Below, piece by piece: positions 55,737 through 64,000 of a stretch of 64,000 nucleotides of DNA. The translations under genes were made by a program, and so were the position numbers. The number at the start of each line of letters is the position of its first letter. The first letter of the stretch is position 1. The notes under the pieces are model-generated. The model did no database searches. It was given only the letters and a program-made list of their open reading frames with translations, and was not told the origin of the DNA. This DNA comes from Pictodentalium vernedei (Eukaryota > Mollusca > Scaphopoda > Dentaliida > Dentaliidae): contig CM062297.1 in assembly GCA_031216915.1 (NCBI GenBank), positions 369,967,704 through 370,031,703 on the forward strand, in the 5' to 3' direction.

Positions 55737-56040
55737 CAGGGTTCCTGCAGCTAATTAGTAAGTGGATTCCATGTTTTTCAAGGCCATATTTCAAGGCTTC
55801 ATAGAAGTAAAATTCAAGCTTTTTCAAGGTTATCGACTAAAAATCAAGAGTACAGTATCAGCAGAAATAAGTTGTAGGATAATCACAGGAAAACTTTTAT
55901 GGTTTTTATATTTTGAAGATTGTTTTCAAGGATTTTCGAAGCCACTTTTGAAGTTTTGAGGAAATTCAATGACTTTCGAAGCCTTGAAAACTGATGTTCA
56001 AATTCAAGGCTTGATTTTTCAAGGCCCTACAGGAACCCTG
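55737..56040. mobile_element. Short TIR MITE, CAGGGTTCCTG ends, AAACT duplication
   Basis: Left CAGGGTTCCTGCAG, right CTACAGGAACCCTG; AAACT on both sides (55732-55736, 56041-56045). A related unit at 56256-56285 (ACCAAACTTTGGATAT) gives the unoccupied sequence. Internal TTCAAGGC motifs repeat. The 65-codon frame across it is not a gene. Confidence 0.78.
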
Positions 56041-57036
56041 AAACTTTGGATATGTATTGAATATACCCAAAATCATCAGATAGTGTTTATTTGGTGTTTT
56101 GAGGTCCAGGAGTTTACTTGCGGTCTCTTTATCCCCACTTGCAAAAAAAGTGATGTAAAAGTTGTGTATAGTATAGTATATTTAATTTGAATTTAACTTT
56201 AAGGAATATCAGAGGTGGGAATTCTATTGCACCATATAGTTGAAATATTACTATTAGAACCAAACTTTGGATATATATTGTTGAGAGAATTACACCCATA
56301 TCGTCCACTAGCCAAAACGTCCGCTACAATTTTACCCAAATCGTCCGCCGCAATTTTACCCAAATCGTCCGCTATGAAATAATTATTTAGCTAATCTTTT
56401 ATTTTATTTTTCATTTGTTTTTTATTTATTTTTTAGGACTTTTTTTGTCATTGTTATTGCTATTAATTTATAAAATGAATGAAAGAAAGGTTTTAGCGTG
56501 CCGAAGGCGTGCAGGGACGATGTGGGATTTACAAATCCCTTGCGACCCGGTTAACGTTATTTTATTTCACTTGGATCACACAGGCCTAGCTTTCCTATCG
56601 CCCAAAATGGAGTCTGAGGGGGGGTATGCACGCGGTTAGAATACCCGGCAGTTTACGTTGGAGTGTTAGATGGCCAATACTCAATCCCTCAACGTCTTTA
56701 AAACTATTAGAGAGTGGGCTCTGTTCGGTTCCAGTTCGACGATGTTAGAGGTTTGAGTCCCACCATGGTGGCGAGCCAGAATGTAATGTTGTGCGATGAC
56801 AAGTTTAAGGGAAGAAGAGAAAAGAAAACCAAACAGCAACGCCTGTTTGGTAGCGGCCCCGGTATATGACCATAGCGGTTACAAAAAAAGAAGTGGAGAA
56901 AGCTCCAACAGTTTAGTTTGAAAAACCGGGAGTCATCCATCAAGCCTTCTGGGAGATAGGATGCCGTATGTGATTTTGAGGTATCTGGTTATCCCTCGGG
57001 AATTCCAAATGACCTCCTCCACCCCCCCCCCCCCCC

Positions 57037-57068
<32 letters not shown>

Positions 57069-57410
57069 ACCCTCTCACTGACACACACCCTCAAGCCCTT
57101 AAAAGGGCTGTTAAATCTTTATTCAAATGTTTATTTATATAAAATGTACACTCGTCCCCAGCCAGACAAGCTTGTTTCAATCCTTGCCTAGTGTTTGGTG
57201 GTTTCTTGTATATGTTGCAGAAAGGTAGGTTGCACCAATTCCTCCTACGCTTTGTCTACCATTTTCATGCGTCTTCTTGATAAGAGTGTTGCAAGAAAAT
57301 TTGAGAATGTTCAATTAGAAAAGTTATAGGTAGAGAGAAAGATAGGTATCCGCTATTGTATATTGTGCCTGCTGTGTGATTGTTGCTATGGATTGGGTAA
57401 GGGGTGTGTT
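56041..57410. other. No gene seen; CGTCC repeats and C/A homopolymers
   Basis: A unit with GTTTACTTGCGGTCTCTTT near 56115 repeats one at 55620. ACGTCCGCTACAATTTTACCCAAATCGTCCGC repeats thrice at 56309-56375. A poly-C then poly-A run is at 57020-57067. A tRNA-like B-box string near 56748 lacks an A box and fold, so no RNA gene is called. Confidence 0.4.
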
Positions 57411-57435
57411 TCTTCAGAGCCCACTCCCCACACGC

Positions 57436-57800
57436 AGAGTTGCGAGGCAATCCTCACAGACTCAATCCTAAAGATCTCAATGAGTAGCGAGGCAATCCTC
57501 ACTGACTCCACGCAGTTTAATTCTATTGAGTAATTTTAATTTACTGTGGATTATTTTGTTTTTCTGTTTAGGGTTCGGTGTTCATTCAGCTTCACCATTG
57601 ATTCACTAGGGTGGGTTTTGTTATATAGATCTTATTAAACGCATTTCAATCGCACTTCAGCAGAGTTGCGAGGCAGTCCTCACAGACTCTATCCTAAAGT
57701 TCCCAATGAGTAGCGAGGCAATCCTCACTGACTCCACGCGATTTAGTTATATTGTATAATTTTTATTTTATTTTATTTTATTATTTTTTTTTATTTTCTG
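57436..57800 (-). repeat. ~225-bp duplication of the Jockey-like LINE 3' end
   Basis: CAGAGTTGCGAGGCAxTCCTCACAGACTC begins at 57436 and 57661, with TGAGTAGCGAGGCAATCCTC inside each. The copy extends to GGTTCGGTGTTCATTCAGCT (57573) and CGGTGTTCGTTCAGCT (57830), that is, into the last codons of ORF2. So the 3' UTR and ORF end are tandemly repeated. Confidence 0.75.
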
Positions 57801-57805
57801 GAAAC

Positions 57806-60540
57806 TTATTTTGTTTTTCTGTTAAGGGATCGGTGTTCGTTCAGCTCAACCATTAATTCACTATCTTGGAGTCTGTTGAGGGTTTTGTTTTGTAGGGCTT
57901 TTAATCGTGTATCAATAATTTCTATTTTTGCTAGCTCGTGAAGTTCCTATATCGGTGTCCATTTCGGTTTGCATAGTGCCACTCGCAGGGCATAATTTCG
58001 AACCCTCTGTAGCTTCTGAATGTTGGTTTTGCTTAGGTCGCTTGTTATTATGGCACCGTATTCTAGTACCGGACGTATAAATGTTCTGTAGAGCTTGAGA
58101 AGCACATCTTTGTTTGCTCCCCAATTTCTACCTCTGATCATCTTCAGAAAATAGATACGTTTAGTAGCTCTAACCATAATGGAGTTTACGTGACTGTTTA
58201 GACTGAGATTGCTATCTAGGATAAATCCCAAAAATTTGGCCTCTTTGTTTGCTTCTAGTTTGTGATCGTATAACTGGAGATCGATACTCGGGACTGGTTT
58301 TTTCCTTTGCTTTTTGAAGAACATAACTTTTTGAGTTTTGGCAGCATTGAGTTTGATGCGCCACAGGGCGCACCAGCTCTCAAGATCGCGAATGGTATCC
58401 TGTAGACGATTTTTAATTATGTTTCTGGACTTGCTGGCTGTCCAAATGCCTTTGTCGTCTGAGAACTGCGATAGTTCAACAAAGTTTTTCCCTACTTTTT
58501 CTATATCATTCACATATATTATGAAAAGAAGCGGACTTAGACCCGACCCTTGTGGTGTTCCCGCTTCGAGTATTACTTCCTCTGACACCTCGCGATTAAC
58601 CCTCACCTTGATTTTTCGGTCAGTTAGTAATGATGATATGATCCTTAGAATTTTAGTGGGTAATCCCATTTTCGCTAGTTTATATCTCACGCCATTGTGC
58701 CATACCGAGTCGAACGCTTTTTCTACATCCAAGAAAAGCGCGGTTCCGATTTCGTTTTGACTAAATGCTGTTTTCATATAATCGACCAGTCTATATACAT
58801 GTTCGATTCCCTCTTTCTGACTCCTATACGCTCTTTGCCATTTGTTGAAAAAGTTGATCGATTCGAGATAGCTGCAAAGTCTCGTAGTGAGAATCCGCTC
58901 AAATATTTTCCCAACACAGCTAAGCAAGCTGATTGGGCAGTAGTTAGAAGGGTTGGTAAGGTCTTTGTCGGGTTTAGGTATCATGACTCCTGTGGCCACT
59001 TTCCAGCATTTTGGGAAGTACCCACAGGAGAGACAGCAGTTTAGGAGTTTGGTAAGTCTGCAGTAGAAGATGTTGGGGCACTGTTTCATTATTTTGTAAG
59101 AGACTTCGTCTTCTCCTGGGGACGAAGATGACCTGCATTTTCTGATTATACCCATGACCTCTTCTACACTTATTGGTTTGGTTAATTCATGGTCGTCCCC
59201 ATCTTCATGCCTTTGGTCGAAGTTCGGTTCATTGAAAATTGAGTTGTTATCTTGGACAAATTGATTTACTTTTACCTTAAAATCGTTGTCATATCTGTTC
59301 CCTTCTTGTGGACGATGCGCCTTCTTTAGAAGTTCGGCAAAAGCGCTGGCCTTTGCCTTGTCGTCTATGGCCATAGTTCCGTCGCTAGTCTTCAGCGCAT
59401 TATTATTGGCAATTTTGCTCTTTTGGCCAGTAAGAGTTTTAAATGTATCCCAGAACCTCTTAGGTTCTCTCAGCCCATTTAGGTTTTCGGTTGCTTTTTC
59501 CCATCTTCCGCGACTGTCGTTAGCTATGGCCTTTTTTACTTCCCCATGTAGGTGATTATACGCGGTTTTAAGTTCTGCTCTTTTCATTTGATCATTCTCT
59601 GATTGGTAAGCCCGGAAGGCTTTTCTTTTTTGTTTGATTATTTGAAGAGTAGTTTGGGTTATTCTGTTTATCCACGTCTTTACTGTTTACTTGGGACAAA
59701 TTTCATCTAGTGTACTGTTGATAACCTCGTTAAGGTGGGTGCAAGCTTTTTCTAGTTCATGAGCATTTGAGGGGTCATTTACCTTTATTTTTACTTCGAT
59801 AATGTTTCTGAAGAGGTTCCAGTCAATTTTTGATAGGTTCCTCCTATTCACAGGAGGATACCTTGCGGGACCAGTATTACATTTCAGAGTGGCGTGAACC
59901 GGGAGGTGATCACTGCCTAGATCATCATCTCCTACAAATATGTCTTGCATTTGGCTGGTTAGTGATTTGCTGGTGATAATCAAGTCTAGGATATCTGATT
60001 GATAGAGTGGGTTGTTGCTTATGTATGTTACGTCTTCATCGTTATTTACCAGATCTAAACTAGATCGAGTTCTTCAATGATGTGGAAAAGGGCGTCACCA
60101 TTAGGCTCAGTGTTATGACAACCGAATACCTGGTGTTTGGAATTGAAATCACCCAAGAATATGCAGTGCTTGTACTTGTTGGTAAAAAATTTAAATACTT
60201 TACTGTCTACTGTTGCTTGCGGCTTGTTATAATATGATATGATGGCCACGTGTTTGTGGTCAAGTTCAATTTCAGCTGCAATCACTTCAGCATTGAGGTG
60301 GTCGCATGGTATTGATTTGTATTTAATCTCCTACCTTATTAGCAGAGCGACACGGCCGCCTTTTTGGGCGGGGCGATCTCTTCTAATAATATCAAAACCA
60401 CATAACGAGAATTGTTTGTTTGGTTTAAGCCATGTTTCGCTAATTCCAATTACATCCATATTTTTGAAATAATGTGACATTTGCAAATTTTTCTGATTAA
60501 CGCTTCGAGCATTCCACTGGACTATTTTTAGTGTATCCAT
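57806..60540 (-). pseudogene. Jockey-like LINE ORF2 (APE endonuclease + RT), inactivated
   Basis: It starts MDTLKIVQWNARSVNQKN at 60540. Endonuclease motifs: ISETWLKP, FLGDFNSKHQVFGC, and after a frameshift GSDHLPVHATL. RT: NYCPISLLSCVGKIFER, FLDVEKAFDSVWHNG, GTPQGSGLSPLLFIIYVNDI and SQFSDDKGIW (FSDD in place of FADD). Defects: TAG at 60331-60333, a ~11-bp duplication and frameshift at about 60045-60060, TAA at 59687-59689 and TAG at 57947-57949; the frame then continues to about 57806. Longest intact stretch is 57947-59587. The style, together with a CCHC gag-like ORF1, fits the Jockey group. Confidence 0.85.
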
Positions 60541-60608
60541 GAATGGTTTAGGAATAACTGTACTAAGTTTATTTAAGTTTAATTACTATTTGTAATATTG
60601 TTACATAA

Positions 60609-62117
60609 TTATATTCTGTTGACGGCCGCTTCTAATAGTGTGTGAGATATCTGAGTATTATATAACTTAGAGGCTGTTTTACTAATCTCTTTGCAAACGT
60701 CCGAAAGACTGGTGTCCAAGTGTTTCTTCATTATGCTGAAAATAGAGCCAGCCATTAGAGTACAAGTGGAATAAGGGGAAGATGAGTTCTCGACATTACT
60801 TACATTTAGAGCTTTAAGCTGGATGTTTGTTTTAACTTTTTTGAAGTGGCTACAACCCCGGTAGTTGCTGGGGTGTTGACCACCGCAATTTGGGCATTTC
60901 AGAGTTTTAGCTCTACATGCCTTCGCAATGTGTTTGTCACCACATTTCATACATCGTTGCTCCCCGTTGAATTTGTGTGACAAGTGCCCAAATTTCTGAC
61001 ACTTGTGACACTGAACGGGTTGCGGAAGAACACGATATTCCTCGGTTTTGTATTTTTTGCCATTAATAAATACCCCTTTGCTTATCGGATTTAATTTCGT
61101 TGCTCTATTAGGGCATTTTACTTTTATTTTCCAAGTATGGTTACCCATGGCTTTGGAGATTAGTCTCTCCCACGAGCATCCTGGAAGGGCTTTATCAATC
61201 GAGTTTTTTTCCATTTTGGGGTGGATGCGTGTGATTACGACACAGGGGTTTGGTTGTGGATGGCCCTGTGTCTTGTTGGTTTTATTGGTCACCTTAGGGG
61301 GCGTTTTGGCTTTTACTTTATCGGCGTACGTCGCGCTATCGGTTGGGCTAGCTGTCGCAGTCGCATTCACTATTTCCGGTGATGTAGACTCTGTTGCGTT
61401 AACAGAGCCCCCATTTCTTGGTGTGAGCACCGAGTCCTTTTCAGTAGCGGTGCTCTGTGAATTTTTCTTGATGATTTTTGTCTTCTTGACATGACGATCA
61501 ATAGTCATACAGAAACCATTTTCGTCTTCGACGTCCACGGTTTCATCATTTTCACGGAACTCATTGGAGAGTTTCCTTTTCGACCGATTTTGGTTTGGTG
61601 ATTTTTTCTGTCGCTGCGATTTGGGGACTTTAGCTGAATTTTTATCCAATTGAATTTCAACCGCCATGGCCGGGGAAACTGCGACCGTGTTGGTAGCTTC
61701 TTCTACTATGGAAAGCAGCCAGTTATCCTGGCTGGGGGTAATTAGATCTGAATCTATTTCAGATATCCCCGCCAGTGAGCTGGCGGACGCAGGTCTTCTC
61801 ATTTCTGTAGCGGCCTCAATACATGGTAAATCAGGAACTGGAGGAGCATGGTCCTCCTTACCTGGTTTGGCTTTCAGAATTGCCTTTTCCAATTCCCTTC
61901 TCAATTCAGCCTTTTCTTTATCTGTCTGTCGCTTCTGGGCTTGAAGCTCTGACCGCAAACCCTCTATGGTGTCATTTAATCTGGCTATTTCTTTCTGGAA
62001 GCCAGACATCATCGCCATCATCGATGTCATATCAGTATTAGTGGAATTTCCACTGTTGCTCAGACTACCAGAATTAAAGACAGAACTGTTTAACTGAGCT
62101 TGACTTTGTTTATCCAT
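60609..62117 (-). CDS. Jockey-like LINE ORF1, gag-like zinc-knuckle protein, intact
   Basis: 502 aa. Residues 35-85 form a charged coiled coil (FQKEIARLNDTIEGLRSELQAQKRQTDKEKAELRRELEKA). Residues 100-290 are low-complexity with basic patches (KSPNQNRSKRK, KKTKIIKK). Residues 290-365 may be an RNA-binding fold. Knuckles: C370-x2-C373-x4-H378 with Phe383 where Cys is expected, C389-x2-C392-x3-H396-x4-C401, and C408-x2-C411...H415...C422. It would bind element RNA as a nucleoprotein. It ends 69 nt before ORF2. It is open along its length although ORF2 is dead, so it is probably a recent pseudogene-in-waiting or expressed remnant. Confidence 0.85.
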   Translation of the reverse strand: MDKQSQAQLNSSVFNSGSLSNSGNSTNTDMTSMMAMMSGFQKEIARLNDTIEGLRSELQAQKRQTDKEKAELRRELEKAILKAKPGKEDHAPPVPDLPCIEAATEMRRPASASSLAGISEIDSDLITPSQDNWLLSIVEEATNTVAVSPAMAVEIQLDKNSAKVPKSQRQKKSPNQNRSKRKLSNEFRENDETVDVEDENGFCMTIDRHVKKTKIIKKNSQSTATEKDSVLTPRNGGSVNATESTSPEIVNATATASPTDSATYADKVKAKTPPKVTNKTNKTQGHPQPNPCVVITRIHPKMEKNSIDKALPGCSWERLISKAMGNHTWKIKVKCPNRATKLNPISKGVFINGKKYKTEEYRVLPQPVQCHKCQKFGHLSHKFNGEQRCMKCGDKHIAKACRAKTLKCPNCGGQHPSNYRGCSHFKKVKTNIQLKALNVSNVENSSSPYSTCTLMAGSIFSIMKKHLDTSLSDVCKEISKTASKLYNTQISHTLLEAAVNRI

Positions 62118-62690
62118 TGTTTTTATTTGTAAATAATTCTAAAATTCTAAAATTTATTTTTTAAGTTATTAGAGATTTTAATTTAATTGTATTGACTAAA
62201 ATGTTCGTTTTTAGCGGAGAAATACAGATAGGAATAGCAAGAGAAAAAAAAAAACACTTACAGTGATACAAAAAGATACACAGAAATAGTGCAAATTGCA
62301 ATAGCATTGTTGAACTTCCGAGTGAGCGATAATCAGTTTTGTGTGAAATCACCAGTGCTGGACGATACGTCTGTTCGCTGTGATGGCAGAGGTGCAAATT
62401 AATTTATATTAATTTAAATTTAATATTTATGTACTTACTTGTTTGCGAATTTAACAAAACACCTATAAGATTGAGTGGCTGATCATGTACGGTAAAATCA
62501 AAGTCGTTGTGACATCTACTCAATCATTTAATTAATTGCCTGATCATTCCGGCATTGTTTGTTTATTAACTTTGATTACTGATCAAAGTATATTGTTCCA
62601 ATTCCTTTTATGTAACAAATGTGTTTCGATGTGAGTAACAGCATTTGGCTATAAATTAACAGCGCATCAGCGTTAGGTCATAAGTTTATC
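62118..62690. other. 5' leader of the Jockey-like LINE and flank; no gene
   Basis: AT-rich sequence without a supported frame. The LINE 5' end is probably within 62118-62400; no target-site duplication could be matched by eye. Confidence 0.4.
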
Positions 62691-62900
62691 ATGGAGTCTG
62701 ACATTTGCGTGTATTGCTCGGAAAGATGCCGGGAAAGGCAACAATCGATCCAGTGTGATTTCTGCAAAAGATGGCAGCACAGAAAATGCCAACTGGAATA
62801 TCACAAGACTGTTCAAGTACTGGAGAATGAATAAGGGTTTAGAAGTTCTTCTAGACTGGAGATGTTATGGCTGTACCATGCCGTCTCGAAATACAGAAAG
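62691..62900 (+). pseudogene. PHD-like zinc-finger fragment
   Basis: An ATG frame (62691-62834, 47 aa) has C6-x2-C9, C22-x2-C25-x4-H30-x2-C33 (QCDFCKRWQHRKC). A stop follows at 62832-62834, but 23 nt later in the +1 frame comes WRCYGC, the final Cys pair and its preceding Trp. A complete C4HC3 finger is therefore split by one frameshift. Similar fingers occur at the N-terminus of multicopy FLYWCH/MULE-type invertebrate proteins; that link is from memory. Nothing recognisable follows. Confidence 0.5.
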
Positions 62901-63094
62901 AGCTAAATTTCGCCGGCAAAAATGTTAAACTTTCCCCTATTATTTCGCAATTATACCAATTTCGATGTGCTCTATATGTATTTTCCTTTATATTTCACAG
63001 ATTTCGATAAATAGGTGAAAAAAGCGTCAGAGTTGTTGTTTTTTTTTCTCTCGCCCAACCTCGATTTCTCTGGCGGACGAAGTCGGTAAAATTG

Positions 63095-63210
63095 TAGGGG
63101 TTCAAGTCATTTCGTCCCCGGGATGTTTCGTCCCCTACTTGGTGGGACGTTTCGTCCCCGTGACAGGGTGGGACGTTTCGTCCCCACTTGAGGACGAAAC
63201 GTCCCACTTC
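63095..63210. repeat. Inverted and direct GGGACGTTTCGTCCC repeats
   Basis: GGGACGTTTCGTCCCC occurs twice directly, with related TCATTTCGTCCCC and GATGTTTCGTCCCC copies, then inverted as GGACGAAACGTCCCA. The motif is itself nearly palindromic. No gene overlaps; 62900-63095 also shows nothing. Confidence 0.75.
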
Positions 63211-63414
63211 AATGCCAAATTATTGAGAAGATATGGGATTGGATTTTTTTTCATAAATGAGGGAAGCATCTGCTCGTAACCAATGATGGTCACTCATATG
63301 GCATCGAGGTTGGATTTTATGCATAATTAGATATCATATTAGCAGACTATAATAATAACATAACACTTTGGCCAGCCGCTGATTTGTCGCGGTTCTCGGA
63401 CGAGAAGGCCATGG

Positions 63415-64000
63415 TTACCCCTGGACTCCCAACTGCCTCCCTATTCCCACGCTTCTCCTCTCCTCCCAACACTCGGAGACGAACTGCTTGATGATATCCC
63501 TTGTCCCATTCTTCCCAATCTCTCCGATTAGCATATTAAGCGTCTCCTTTGAGTCTCCCCCTAACCACATGTCCTTCATTCTCCCATCCCACTTCCCCAT
63601 TATACTCCCAGTGAATCTCCTTCTTTTAGGCTGATACTTTGGGCATTCTAGAAGAAAGTGTTCCAGGGTCTCCACCATGTCCAAGTTACACATCTGGCAC
63701 TCCCTTTCACCGTCTTTCCCAATTTTTCCCCTCAGCTCCAGGGATCGCGACCTCAGCTTGAACAACAGTGACCGCCCAAAGGTGCCATCAAGGTACTCTT
63801 CAAAACCTGGCTTCTCTTTATCACGCAGGCCACCCAAAGACCTCTTTGATTTGACCCCCTCTCGCCAATTACGGTTACAATCCTCCATGACCCTTTCTCT
63901 GACGATTTTTTTACCCTGGTTTGCCCCAACGTCCAGGTCCGAGATCTCCAATGAGTAGTTCTCTACTAGCTCCCTCACTTGGACCATCCACCCCGTTTTG
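63415..64000 (-). pseudogene. C-terminal part of another LINE ORF, running off the window
   Basis: The frame encodes FGRSLLFKLRSRSLELRGKIG, then ECQMCNLDMVETLEHFLLECPKY, the Cys-x2-Cys...His...Cys cluster typical of the region after the RT in LINEs, and ends QLGVQG at 63415. The frame is open to 63987 and continues toward the right edge. RT itself is outside the window, so whether this copy is intact cannot be told. Confidence 0.65.

Noticed and set aside
56640-56780. tRNA-like gene or SINE head (GGTTTGAGTCC B-box-like string)
   Set aside because: No matching A box at the right distance and no cloverleaf could be drawn.
61048-61494. 148-aa plus-strand hydrophobic frame
   Set aside because: Antisense shadow of the intact Jockey ORF1.

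Overview
The window looks like repeat-rich nuclear DNA of a marine invertebrate, most probably a mollusc. The reasons are introns and poly(A) signals, APE-type LINEs, several DIRS-like tyrosine-recombinase retrotransposons, a Penelope-like element, tRNA-derived SINEs, and two families of tandem-repeat-bearing elements that end in a hairpin plus CTAA (Helentron style, as in the bivalve 'pearl' elements). The organism is inferred. Only two short stretches look like host coding exons; nearly everything else is transposon sequence, much of it nested.

Layout. 1-4735: a CR1/L2-like LINE (+) with a 2A-like motif, broken by one stop. 4735-8440: a Penelope-like element (-) with an SGNH-hydrolase ORF followed by the reverse transcriptase in the -1 frame; two overlapping canonical -1 frameshift heptamers sit directly before the ORF1 stop, and a hammerhead-like remnant lies upstream. 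8.6-11.6 kb: simple and minisatellite repeats and a palindromic MITE. 11.66-16.5 kb: a decayed DIRS element (-). 16.5-17.6 kb: a TIR element.

17.6-37.2 kb is one nested structure. A second DIRS element (-) is split inside its RT by a ~14.7-kb insertion (20964-35649) that has TAGTCGG termini, long inverted arms and a 3-bp GAA duplication; removing it rejoins the DIRS frame. That insertion carries a degenerate FEN/PIN-like gene and was itself hit by a TTAA MITE, a SINE, a Helentron-like element next to DIRS gag sequence, a 1-kb hAT element with an exact 8-bp TSD, and a 3.4-kb TIR element encoding a second FEN/PIN-like protein with a C-terminal CXC cysteine cluster. The two arms act as filled and empty versions of each other.

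37.2-40.7 kb: another DIRS remnant with palindromic TTAA MITEs. 41.2 kb: one exon of a phospholipase B-like gene (-). 41.5-53.6 kb: Helentron-like tandem-repeat elements, hAT-like and pogo-like elements. 53.6-53.9 kb: the terminal exon, 3' UTR and poly(A) signal of an unrecognised gene (-). 54-57.4 kb: a SINE containing a MITE, clustered palindromes and a short hAT-like MITE. 57.4-62.1 kb: a Jockey-like LINE (-) with an intact gag-like ORF1 and a dead ORF2. 62.7 kb: a PHD-like finger remnant (+). 63.4-64 kb: the C-terminal end of another LINE (-) running off the edge.
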